Positions 1 to 9,300 of a stretch of DNA of 24,591 bases are shown in pieces. The stretch covers positions 1-24,591 of the forward strand of contig CAZJNX010000047.1 of assembly GCA_964547415.1 (NCBI GenBank), read 5' to 3'. The notes under the pieces are model-generated. The model worked only from the letters and a program-made list of their open reading frames with translations. It did not search any database and had not been told where the DNA came from. The translations under genes and the position numbers were made by a program. The number at the start of each line of letters is the position of its first letter. Positions within the stretch are counted from its first letter, which is position 1. This stretch comes from CAZJNX01 sp964547415. GTDB taxonomy: Bacteria > Pseudomonadota > Alphaproteobacteria > Rhizobiales > Amorphaceae.

Positions 1-542
1 CAGGGGAGCGCTTGTCGGATCCGGGCGCCGGGGCCGGCGAGGCGACGCGCTGATCGGCGGGCGAACCGTCGGCGGCCCGGTCGGCGACCGTGACGCCGGC
101 GAGGGCCTGCGGCCGGCGGATTTCGCCCTTCGCCCGCCGCCAGGTGTGCGTTTCCGCCCCTGGCGAGCCTGGAGACCATGAGGCGCGCCCCGCGGTGCAG
201 GAGGAGCGCGCCCGTCGTGCGCACCGTCCGGTGCCGGACGGTCGCGAAGACGCTCGCGCTCGGGTGCGTCGTCCTCGGCTGGTCCGGGTGCGCGGTCGGG
301 ACGGCGCACGCCGCGGAGAGCGCGTGGCTATCCTCCGTCGGGCACCGGGCCGTGCCGTGACACCGTGCGGCGTCCCTCTAGCTGAAGATGGCGACGGCGT
401 CCGCGGCGGCTGCCGGGTTCGGCACATCCCGGACAACGCCGAGGTCTTGCTCTCATCGTTCGCCGACGCGACGTCGGCACCTTGTTCAGGACCGGAGGCC
501 CCGCGTGTTCCCGGCGGCGCTGGCGTGATGGCGCGCGGCTGC
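1..542. other. Stretch without a supported gene
   Basis: No convincing protein was recognised on either strand. Open frames here are long only because the DNA is GC-rich and stop codons are rare, and their translations are arginine- and alanine-rich without motifs. One minus-strand frame over bases 1-178 has GC-rich third positions and could be part of a gene running off the left edge, but I see no start codon or domain to support it. The stretch may include the decayed 5' part of the transposase that becomes recognisable from about 543. Confidence 0.4.
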
Positions 543-1111
543 TGGAAACACCGGATCGCGTCACTGTTCGTCGACGGCATCTCGGAGCGGCTGCGCACTG
601 GTCGGCCGCGCGCGGTGGTCCTCGCGGCCTGGGGTTCGGCAAGGACGGTCGCAAGGTGCCGCTTCACCCGATGGCCGGGTCGAAGGAGGACACCGAGACG
701 GTGCGCGCTTTCTTCCCGGCCATGCGGGCCCGCGGCCTCGGCGACCCCGTGCTCGTGGTCCCCGACGGCGCGCCGGGGCTGATCCGCGCAGTCGCCCAAT
801 AGATCCCGCGTTCGGCAGCGCTGCCTCGCGCACCGCATGCGCAACCGCGCCGCCAAGGTCCCGGCGGACCCGTGGCCGAACTGCGAGGCGCGGATGACGG
901 CGGCCCAGCAGGGGCCGAGCCGCGCGTCGCCCGGGAACACGCAGCGGGGTGGTGGTCGACTTCGAGGCGCTGCTGCCGACGGCCATGCGCTGCTTCATGG
1001 ACGACTTCGAGGCCTGCATCGCCCACCTGCGCCTGCCGGTCGCGCACTGCCGTCCGCACGGGGCTCGACGACGCGTACACGGCGTCTGTCGAGCCGCAGG
1101 CAGCGGCGCAC
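543..1111 (+). pseudogene. IS256-family (Mutator-type) transposase remnant
   Basis: This is a decayed DDE transposase. Pieces of the core appear in order but in three reading frames. A piece with LFVDGISERL and VVLAAWG starts near 561. A second, with DGRKVPLHPMAGSKEDTETV and VVPDGAPGLIRAV, covers about 640-800. The third, with RQRCLAHRMRN, starts near 811. The last, with FEALLPTAMRCFMDDFEACI, covers about 955-1050. The first two catalytic aspartates of the family (FVDG and PDGAPG) are visible, but the conserved glutamate region (usually NLLERLF) is not. At least three frameshifts and the loss of both ends make it non-functional. No terminal inverted repeats or target duplication were identified. 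It lies directly upstream of an RTX gene that seems to have lost its 5' end, which suggests rearrangement. Confidence 0.85.
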
Positions 1112-1462
1112 CGCCCCGCCTTTTCCAGCAAATGCGGGCCTCGACCCTCGACATCCTCGGGCCTCCTCATCTGACCCCGCAGGGCCATACCTGAGGGTGG
1201 GCCACTCCACAGGGGGAGGCTCAATCGCAGGGGAGCATCGGTCTGGCCGCGTCGCCGCCACCCGCATGCGTTGGATCGATCCGTGACTTTGGTCACATCG
1301 GCATGGCGGCATTTCGTGCATGTTTGCATGCAGCAAGCCAAAGACGACCGGATTTGCGACGATCAATCCGATCTGGCGGACCGCTTTTTGGAGCAGAAAC
1401 AGGCCAGCCTGGTTCGCATCAAACGCTCTCTTCGTCCTATTGCTTGCACGGAAGTGAGATAA
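1112..1462. other. Less GC-rich stretch without a recognised gene
   Basis: Base composition becomes visibly less GC-rich from about 1270 onward than in the genes further right. A 63-codon frame at 1271-1462 (plus strand) is open, but it matches nothing I recognise and has no clear ribosome binding site, so I do not call it a gene. The stretch bridges the transposase remnant and the RTX frame that opens after the stop at 1460-1462. Confidence 0.35.
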
Positions 1463-1642
1463 GTTCATTCGTGGAGCAAAACAACGAGCCGATTCGATAA
1501 TCTAATCAAGCCGAACGAAGAAGGTGATTATCCCCACGACCCGCAATTCGGGACGCCGGGAGGGGAGCGACTCTTCCTAGAATACGATCCCGAAAAATTT
1601 CTACACATCATTTTCGGGCTCAGTGGTCGCGACGATTTCATC
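1463..1642 (+). other. In-frame 5' extension of the RTX gene lacking a start codon
   Basis: This stretch is open in the same frame as the RTX gene at 1643, back to the TAA at 1460-1462. It has no ATG, GTG or TTG in that frame. Its translation reads like real protein (FDNLIKPNEEGDYPHD, then ERLFLEYDPEKFLHIIFG and GRDDFIV) and leads smoothly into the repeat region. I infer that it is the remaining N-terminal coding sequence of a gene whose true start was cut off, rather than a 5' untranslated region. A noncanonical start such as ATT or ATC cannot be excluded. Confidence 0.5.
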
Positions 1643-3019
1643 GTGAGACGCGAGGCTGATGTCGTCATCGTAGCGGGCACAGATGGGACCGGAGATGGCG
1701 ACGAGGAGGGGGACTACATTCTTCTAAACGAGGGCAATGACATCGTCTTCGCGAGTGATGGTGACGACCTCATCGAGGGTGGCGGCGGTGACGATCTCGT
1801 CGTGGGTAACGCCGGCAACGATACGCTGTACGGTGGCGACTACCGCGCCGACGAAAGCGACAACGACACTGTTTCCTACGAGTTCGCCACCGGCGCTGTT
1901 CGCGTCAATTTGCATACGGGTCGTGCGAGCGGGGCAGACGGCAATGATGAACTCTATGGATTCGAGAATGTTTACGGATCTATTCATGACGATATTGTCT
2001 GGGGTGACGACGGCGCCAACAAGCTTGACGGCAATGATGGTGATGACATCATCGTCGCCAGGGAGGGCATCGACCATGTGACGGGGGGCGACGGCAACGA
2101 CCGGATCTACGCGGAAGCGCACGCGGACGGAACTCTCCTGTCGCCGCAGGGGCGCCCAACGGGCTTCGAGAAGCTCCTGGGCGGCTCAGGGGACGACACG
2201 ATCTATGGGTCGGATGGTGACGACAGGATCTGGACTGGTAGCGACGACGACATCGTCTTCGCAAACTCCGGATCCGATACGATCGTCGGTGGCGGTGGTC
2301 AGGGGGATTATGATCAGCTGAGCTACGCCTACGCCGAGCGGTTCGGCATCGAAGTGGACTTCAACACCAAGACGACAAAGATAAGGCACGATGGCGACGT
2401 CGACCTCGCCTACGAGATCGACCGGATCATCGGTAGCGATTTCGGCGATACCTTCACGTTCTTCGCCTCGGGATGGGCAACCGGCGCCGACGGCGACGAT
2501 ACGTTCAAGTTCAGGAGCGTGGACAACGTCGCGCAGGGCGATGGGGGCTTCGACACGGCGGACTTCAGCGACTACGCATCGCCACTGGAGCAAACCCTCG
2601 ACGGCCAGGGGGACAACCTGCTGGTGGATATCGAGCGTCTTCTCGGCTCGGTGCATGCCGACCGGCTCGCCGGCTCGGACGGCAACGACGTCATCGCCGG
2701 CGATCGAGGCGCCGACCGCATCGTCGACACCGCGGGCTCAGACAGTTACTGGGGCGGTCGGGAAGGCGGGAACGGCGATGGGTATCAGGACACCTTCGTG
2801 TTCAACACGCTTTCCGGCAGCAATGCCACGATCCACGATTTCGAGCTACGTGTTGATAGAGTTGACGTGTCGGGCATGGGCGTCAAAAGCGTCGATGAGC
2901 TGAATATCTTTCATCGGGCGGAGGATACGGTCATCACGACCTACAACGAAGGTGATGGTGAGATTGTCCTCAAGGACATCATCGAGCGGATCGATCACGT
3001 CTTCGACTTTGTCACCTGA
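1643..3019 (+). CDS. RTX (hemolysin-type calcium-binding repeat) protein, probably 5'-truncated
   Basis: A 458-residue acidic protein built of glycine/aspartate-rich RTX nonapeptides. Repeat clusters lie at about residues 25-65, 115-150, 170-210 and 335-365 (for example GGGGDDLVVGNAGND). These form calcium-binding beta-rolls after export. The C-terminus (about 380-458) has no repeats and ends in HVFDFVT, like the uncleaved signals used by type I secretion, so secretion is expected. No catalytic domain is visible. The start given is a GTG, the only usable start codon in the frame; coding-like sequence continues upstream to 1463, so the 5' end is probably lost. Codons are less GC-biased than in the other RTX genes here, and a transposase remnant lies upstream, both suggesting transfer. 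A strong hairpin terminator follows. The role could be adhesin, S-layer-like protein or remnant of a larger enzyme. Confidence 0.75.
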   Translation: MRREADVVIVAGTDGTGDGDEEGDYILLNEGNDIVFASDGDDLIEGGGGDDLVVGNAGNDTLYGGDYRADESDNDTVSYEFATGAVRVNLHTGRASGADGNDELYGFENVYGSIHDDIVWGDDGANKLDGNDGDDIIVAREGIDHVTGGDGNDRIYAEAHADGTLLSPQGRPTGFEKLLGGSGDDTIYGSDGDDRIWTGSDDDIVFANSGSDTIVGGGGQGDYDQLSYAYAERFGIEVDFNTKTTKIRHDGDVDLAYEIDRIIGSDFGDTFTFFASGWATGADGDDTFKFRSVDNVAQGDGGFDTADFSDYASPLEQTLDGQGDNLLVDIERLLGSVHADRLAGSDGNDVIAGDRGADRIVDTAGSDSYWGGREGGNGDGYQDTFVFNTLSGSNATIHDFELRVDRVDVSGMGVKSVDELNIFHRAEDTVITTYNEGDGEIVLKDIIERIDHVFDFVT

Positions 3020-3031
3020 CCGATCCCGGCA

Positions 3032-3065
3032 GAGGGGCGGCGCCTCGACAGGAGGCCCGCCCTTT
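3032..3065 (+). terminator. Rho-independent terminator after the RTX gene
   Basis: A hairpin begins 12 bases after the RTX stop codon. GGGCGG (3035-3040) pairs with CCGCCC (3057-3062), and GCCTC (3042-3046) pairs with GAGGC (3052-3056). That gives eleven GC-rich pairs with one bulged C and a five-base loop, followed by TTT (3063-3065). It is well placed to end the plus-strand RTX transcript. The T tract is short. Confidence 0.65.
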
Positions 3066-3127
3066 CAGCGCCGTGAAGGACGCAGCGCGCGCTGCCTGAA
3101 CGGCGAGCCCGTGGATGGGCGAGCGCT

Positions 3128-3367
3128 TCACGCCGATCCAGTCGTCCTCGTGGGAAAGAGGATCGCCGTCGTGGAGGCTGCCTGGTACCCATGCGCATCG
3201 TGCTGCGCGCGTCGTGTCCGCTCATGCTTCTTCCGCTGCGATCGTGGGAAAGCGCCGTGGCCAGAGGATCGACGAGCGCTGCGTCGGCCGGACGGGACTT
3301 TCCAATAGGGACAGCCGCTACGCCAGTGTTCCGTAGCGCCTGTATACAAGTAAAAGATATCGGACAC
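3128..3367 (-). pseudogene. Fragment with a protease-like N-terminus (SDIFYL)
   Basis: An open frame of about 79 codons starts at a GTG (3365-3367), 86 bases downstream of the protease stop and on the same strand. A purine-rich AAGAAGAG before it could act as a ribosome binding site. Its first residues, VSDIFYLYTG, resemble the protease start MSEIFYLKSS. After about 20 residues the translation becomes arginine/serine-rich and shows no domain. I infer the 5' stub of a second gene related to the protease, cut off shortly after its start. The match is only about seven residues, so chance similarity is possible. The rest of 3066-3452 shows no gene. Confidence 0.35.
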
Positions 3368-3452
3368 TGGCTCTTCTTGCGATCCACCGGGAAGCATTGC
3401 CGGCCGGGTCTGCGGATCGGGTGCGGCGCGACCGGTCCGGGGGTGACGGCGG

Positions 3453-5910
3453 TCAGGCGAGCGCGTCGAGGCTGTCCACGACGAGGACGTTCCCCGCATC
3501 GAGCGCGGCGGCGTCGACCCCGCGCAACAGGACCCCGACGTCCCCGGCCAGGACGGCGGCGCCGCCGATCCCGTCCGCGACCGACAGGTCGTCGAAGGAC
3601 GCCGCCCCCTCGATCGCCGCGAAGACGAGGGCGTCCTCGTCCGGGGCGAAGTCGCGCACCACGTTCTGCTCGCCGTCGTCCGCCAGGAAGACGAACCGGT
3701 CCGCCCCCGCGCCACCGGTGAGGTGGTCGGCGCCGGGCCCGCCGACGAGGGCGTCGTCGCCCGCACCCGCGAACAGGCGGTCGTCGCCCGCCTCGCCGTC
3801 GAGGCTGTCCTCGCCCGCGTGGGTCCGAAGGCGGTCGTTCCCCGCGCCGCCGAGCGCCAGGTCGTCGCCCCCGCGCCCGAGGAGACGGTCCCGTCCGGCC
3901 CCGCCCCGGAGCTCATCCCCGCCGCCGCCGCCGACAAGGGCGTCGTTCCCGTCATCGCCGAGGAGAAGGTCGGCCCCGGCGCCGCCGCGCAACAGGTCGC
4001 GGTCCGCACCGCCGAACAGGGTGTCCGCGCCGGCCTGCCCGGAAAGGCGGTCGGCCCCGTCGTTGCCCGCCATCGCGTCGGCGCCCGCGCCGCCTGCGAG
4101 GACGTCGTCCCCGTCACCGCCGCCGATCACGTCCTCGCCAGCGCCCCCCGCCAGCCGGTCCGCGCCGGCGTTGCCGACGAGCGCATCGTCGCCGGGTCCG
4201 CCCACGACGACGTCGTCGCCGGCGTCGCCGCCCAGCCGGTCGGCCCCGTCGCCGCCGCGCAGGCGATCGTCGCCGTCGCCACCCGTGATGCGGTCGTCGC
4301 CCGCACCGCCGAGGAGCGTGTCGTCCCCCTCGCCCCCCTCGACCGTGTCCGCGCCCCTGCCGCCGAGAACCCGGTCCGCACCCGCGAGGGCCTCGATCCC
4401 GTCGTCGCCGTCCCGCCCCCGGAGGACGTTATCGGCGAGGTTGCCGAAGATGCTGTCGTTGCCCTTGCCGCCGACCGCGTTCTCGATCGTCACGCCATGG
4501 GCGATCGTGCGCCCCGCGAGCACCCCGTCGACGAAGCTGGTAAAGCCTCCGCCGTTCTCCTGGTAGTCGAGGGGGGGCGGGCAGCAGCGCGATCCGGCTC
4601 TGCCGGTCGCCGTCGTAACGGATCGTGTCGGTGCCGCCCGCGTCCCAGATCGCCATGAAGCCCGCGCCCGGTCCGGTCGTCTCGTCGAGCCGGTAGACGT
4701 CGTCGCCCGTGCGCGTGGTGGTGTTCGCGCCGTACATGTTCTGGATCGCGGCGATGTCGAGCGCGCCGAGCCCCACCATCCCGCCGAACTCGCCCATGGG
4801 GTTGACCAGCCGCGTGAGGGGCAGGTTGTAGCTCATCACCGTGTTGACGCGCAGGTTCATGTCGAAGGCACCCGGGTCGTTCGGAGCCTCGACGCCGCGC
4901 ATGACCGTCGTCCCGTTCCCGTCGTCGTGCGGGTGGCCGAGCCCGAGGCCGTGCCCCTGCTCGTGGAGGATCGTGCCGAAGAAGCGGCCGCCGGGCTGCG
5001 CGACGGCCCCGTCCGCCCAGCCGAAGAAATAGGCGTTGAGGAAGCCGTAGGTGCTGGCCAGTGCCGGGAACTGCTGGAAGCCCTCGAGCCGCGCGCCGGC
5101 CTCGGAGGAGACGGCCGCCACGTACTCGTCGAGCATGGCGTCGGCCGTGTCGGCGACCTCGACGAAGCGCACGTTGGCGACGTCCTCGTAGACCGCGTGG
5201 GCGGCGCGGTAGGCCTCCTTCTGCCAGTCCTGCCAGGCGAGCGAGACGATCCCCTCGCCGAGCGCCACGCCCGCCTCGGCGAAGGCATAGGTGATCACCT
5301 CCACCGTCTCGGGGTCGGCGTCGGTCCGGCCGTAGGCCGTCGTCCCCTGGATCGCGCGCAGGGGCGAATCGTCCGCCGGCGGGTCGACGTGGCGAACGTC
5401 GCCCGGCTCGGCCGGCGGCCCCTCGGCCCACGGCTCGAAGACGAGGTTGGTGAGGTCGCCGGGCCCGGCGAGGTCCGCCTTCGTGGACGGGTCGAGCGCC
5501 GCCGTCAGCTCCCAGCCGTTGTTGTTGTAATCCGACCACGTGGAGGTGCCGAGATGAGTCGCCCACCAGCTCATGTCGACGTGGGACACGGGCTGTCCCG
5601 CCGGGAGGAGCGCCATCCTTTCGTAATACGGGGAGTAGTCGACGGGCCGCTGGATCCACGGAACGAAGGATCCGTCCTCGAGTCTGACCTGCCCCCGGTA
5701 GGTCCACTCTTCCCGGTCCGCCGGCGCGTCCTCCGGACCGTCGCCAGGCGCCGACCGCCACAGGTACACCGCGTCGCCGTCGCTCAGGAACGAGCCCCCG
5801 TCAACCTTCGTCAAATAGTGCGCGCGCGGGACCATCTCGTCGATCCCGGAGAGATCCGGTGCGTGCTGTGCCATGTAATGACTGGATTTCAAATAGAAAA
5901 TCTCAGACAT
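3453..5910 (-). pseudogene. Serralysin-like M10 metalloprotease with RTX repeats, frameshifted
   Basis: A secreted zinc protease. The catalytic signature HEQGHGLGLGH lies at residues 316-326 (zinc ligands H316, H320, H326; general base E317), and the Met-turn VMSYN is at about 358-362, as in serralysins. The first 200 residues form an unusual long prefix starting MSEIFYLKSS, and there is no Sec signal. After about residue 445 the frame breaks at a run of seven G (4571-4577; C on the coding strand). One extra base would restore LDYQENGGGFTSFV and lead into about 25 RTX nonapeptides and a C-terminal domain with DRFVFLADDGEQNVVRDF, typical of serralysins and their type I secretion signal. The start is the ATG at 5908-5910. 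The break may be a real mutation, a homopolymer sequencing error or, less likely, recoding. Without the second half the protein would lack its calcium domain and export signal. Confidence 0.85.
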
Positions 5911-6149
5911 GAAGGGTTATCCCGTTCCCGATAAACTCAGGGTTGCCCTATAGCGGGTTCGTTCCCGTCCGTCAGGTGTCCATCGGGATAGCCGGCGTCT
6001 CGAAAGGTCCGGAGTGGATCCGTCATCCGGGCACGGCGGTCGGCCGCGGCCCGTCCGTGCACCATCGCCCGGTTCATCGCAGGGCGCTCGCCGTCCCTGC
6101 CGCGGCCGTGGTATCGTCGGCTGCGGGGGGCGATCGGGAAGGAGGCTCG

Positions 6150-6362
6150 ATGACGAAGGTGCTGACGGCGCGCTACGAGACGGTCGGCGCGGCGCACAAC
6201 GCCCACGAGGATCTGATCGACACCGGCTATCCGGCGGAGAAGGTTCACCTCGACCGGGAGGCGGCCGAGGTGAAGGTCATCACCTCCACCGACGGGGAGC
6301 GGGAGGCCCGCGAGATCCTGGGCCGGCACCAGCCGGCAGGAATCACCGAAAGCCACCCCTGA
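6150..6362 (+). CDS. Small conserved-looking protein of unknown function (70 aa)
   Basis: A 70-residue soluble protein with no signal peptide or membrane segment. The ATG at 6150 has a good ribosome binding site (GGAAGGAGG, about 6137-6145), which favours it over the longer frame opening at 5943. The sequence MTKVLTARYETVGAAHNAHE, then DTGYPAEKVHLD and EVKVITSTD, alternates beta- and alpha-like stretches. It recalls small stress-protein-like alpha/beta folds in which an aligned 'duplication' helix follows a first strand, but I do not recognise a specific family. It is flanked by RTX genes on the opposite strand, divergent from the protease (239 bases between starts) and convergent with the large RTX gene (18 bases between stops). 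A short GC hairpin (6367-6380) sits between the two stops. Confidence 0.7.
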   Translation: MTKVLTARYETVGAAHNAHEDLIDTGYPAEKVHLDREAAEVKVITSTDGEREAREILGRHQPAGITESHP

Positions 6363-6380
6363 CGACCGCGGCGGGCCGCG

Positions 6381-9300
6381 TCAGATCACGAAGTCGTCGG
6401 CCGACAGGTCGCGGAAGGTGACGCCCTCGAGGGTGAGGGAGCCGTCGCGGCCGAAGTCGCCGGTGACGCCGTCCCGGCTCTGGCTCGCCGAGCGCAAGAG
6501 TTCCCGGCCCGACAGGCCGAGCGCCTCGAGGTTCACCGTGTCCCTGCCCGGCTCGAAGTCGAGGATCACGTCGTCCCCGCCGCGCCGGCCGTGGAAGAAG
6601 ACGTCCGCTCCCCGGCCGCCGGACAGGATGTCGTGGCCCCGCTCGCCGTCCAGCCGGTCCCGCCCGCCGTCGCCTTCGAGCGTGTCGCGACCGTTCCCGC
6701 CGGCGAGACGGTCCGCCTGCCCGCCACCGCCGAGGGCGTCGTTGCCGCCGCCGCCCGCAAGGTCGTCCCGGCCGCGCCCGCCGTCGAGCCGGTCGTTGCC
6801 GCCGCCGCCCGCAAGGTCGTCCCGGCCGCGCCCGCCGTCGAGCCGGTCGTTTCCGCCGCCGCCCGCAAGGTGGTCGGCCCCTCCCTCGCCGTTCAGCGCA
6901 TCGCGCCCGCCCGCGCCCGCCAGCGTGTCGTTGCCCCTGCCACCGTCCAGCGTCTGGCTCCCGCGGGCGCCGGCGAAAGCGTCGTCGCCCGAGCCGCCGA
7001 TCACCTGGTCGATGCCCGTGACGTCGTCGCCCGCGAGGACGGAGATGTCCGTCGCGCCGGTGCGCATGTCGTAGGCGAGGTCGCCGTTCCGGTTCGAGAA
7101 GTCGAGGACGTCCCGGTTCGAGACGCGGCCGTCGAACCGCTCCACCCCGTTCGTCAGGATCAGCGTCGCGCCGCTCTCGCCGCCGACCACCTGCTCGATG
7201 GAGGTGAAGCTGCCCCGGGACGGCCGCTCCACGTCGACGACTTCGATCCTGAGCGCGTCGAAGGCCGGGTCGTCCGGCTCCGGAAGGCGGCGCAGGCCGT
7301 CGTCCGGCCCGTCCGAGCGGGCGGGGTTGGTCTCGTGGACGTCGCGGGGCGTGAGGAGCTGGCCGTCGAAGGGGCGGGCCTCGGTCCCGTCGCTCTCCTC
7401 GACGCCGTCGCCGTCGAGGTCGCGCTCCAGCCAGCGCGGCTCCTCCTCGAGGAAGGTGCCCTCGTAGCTGCCCCGGCGGAAGTCGATGACGACCTCGCCC
7501 GCCACCGTGCCGAAATCGAGGGTGTCGCGGCCCGGCCCGCCCTCGAGGCGCTTCGTCCCGAGGCCGACGACGAGGGTGTCGGCGCCGCCGCCGCCGCGGG
7601 CCGTGTCGTTGCCGCTGCCCGTCACGAGGACGTCGTCGCCCCCTTCCCCGTCGAGGACGTCGTCGCCCCGGCCGCCGGACAGGAGGTTGTCGCCCCGGTT
7701 GCCCTCGAGGCTGTCGTTCCCGCCGCCGCCGTAGGCGTTCTCGATGGACACGAGCACGTCCGTCCCGAAGGCGCCGGTGGCGACGTTGGCCGCGAGATCG
7801 ACGGAGACGGCGCCGAAGCCGCCTGCGAACAGGGCCCCGTCGAGCCCGCCCGGCCGCGCCCAGGCATAGGAGGCGGTGTCGCTGCCCGGCCCGCCGTCGA
7901 GCCGGTCGTTGCCGTCGCCGCCGTGGAGGAGGTCGTCGCCCCGCTCGCCCTCGAGGCTGTCGTTGCCGGTGCCGCCGAAGATCTCGTCGCGGCCGCCGCC
8001 GCCGCGAATTCCGTCCGCCCCGCCGCGGCCGAGGAAGGTCTCGTCGCGCCTGCTGCCGTCGATCGCGTCGTTGAACTCGGTGGCGATGAACTCCTCGAAG
8101 TTCTCGAACGTCATGCCGACCTGATCGGCGTTGTTCGTGACGACGCCCTTGAAGGATTCGGCCGTGCCCGCGGCGAGGTCGGCGACGACGCGCGAGGCGA
8201 AGGCGACGTCGAAGGCGATGCGGTCGTAGCCCGGGCCGCCGTCGGCGTGGCCGAAGAAGCGCTCGATGACGAGGCTGTCGCCGTCCTCGCCCATCAGCGC
8301 GCGGTTCTCCCGCGTCGTGTCGTCGAAGACGGCGAAGTCGTCCCCCGCCCCGCCGCGGAAGATGCCACCGCCCCCGCCGTCGAAGTTGCCGACGTCGTTG
8401 CCCGCGCCCGCGTCGACGTCCGCGAAGCCGTTTTCCGCGTCGAACCGGTCGTTCCCGCCCATGAGGAAGAACTCGGCGGTGGCCGTACCGCCGGGCTCGT
8501 AGATGGCATGGTCGTCGAAGTCGCCGAGCGAGATCCGCTCCACGCTGCGCGGCTTGATCTCGAAGAAGACATCGCGCGCGTTGCGCAGGTCCGTCCCCTC
8601 GACGCCGGTGTCGTGGGCGCGCAGCGTGAGCGCGATCGAGGTCTGCACGTTGTAGTACCAGCGCGCGTCGCCGACCTCGTCGAGGCTCAGGATATCGAAG
8701 CCGGAGCCGCCCTCGACCTGCAACGTGCCCGGTCCGTCCTGCACGTCCTGGGCGATGATGAGGTCGTCCCCGTCGCCGCCATCGATGTCTTCGGAGCCGC
8801 CGGTCTCGATGACGTCGTCGCCGCCCCCGCCGTGCAGGAGGTCCGTGCCCACGGCGCCGAACAGACGGTCGGCCATGTCCGAGCCCACGTAGCCCTCCAC
8901 GTTCCGGGCGGTGTCCCGGGCGAGGAAGGTGCCGGTCTCGTCGAAGCGGCGGACGATCCCGTTGGCGGCGCGGATCTCCACCGGCCCGCTTTCGGGCTGG
9001 TCCTCCATGAAGGACCTCAGGGTCTGGAGGATCGAGGGGTCGTCGCTCTGGTCGCTGATGTCGAACTTGATGGTATTCGACACGGACGTGTAGGCGAGGA
9101 CGTCGAACCCGTCGCCGCCGTCATAGACGTCCCGAACGCCGCGCGCGGCGGCGCTGCCGGAGATCATGACGTCGATCCCGCCCGAGCCGGCGTTCACCAC
9201 GTCCGATCCGGGACCCGCGACGATGTAATCGTCCTCGCCGCGGGCCTCGATGGTGTCGTCGCCGCCGAGGGCGGAGATGACGTCGATCCCGTCGCCGGTG

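Noticed and set aside
1..178. Minus-strand frame with GC-rich third positions at the left edge
   Set aside because: No start codon, motif or neighbour supports it within the window.
178..360. A 60-codon frame resembling a lipoprotein signal (LALGCVVLGWSGCAVG)
   Set aside because: The frame ends soon after the hydrophobic part, has no ribosome binding site and lies in decayed DNA; chance is more likely.
1491..1510. GATAAT resembling a -10 promoter box before the RTX gene
   Set aside because: No -35 element at suitable spacing, and the stretch appears to be coding.
3397..4658. Long plus-strand frames rich in serine/proline or valine/alanine opposite the protease
   Set aside because: Antisense shadows of the RTX repeats; low complexity and no ribosome binding site.
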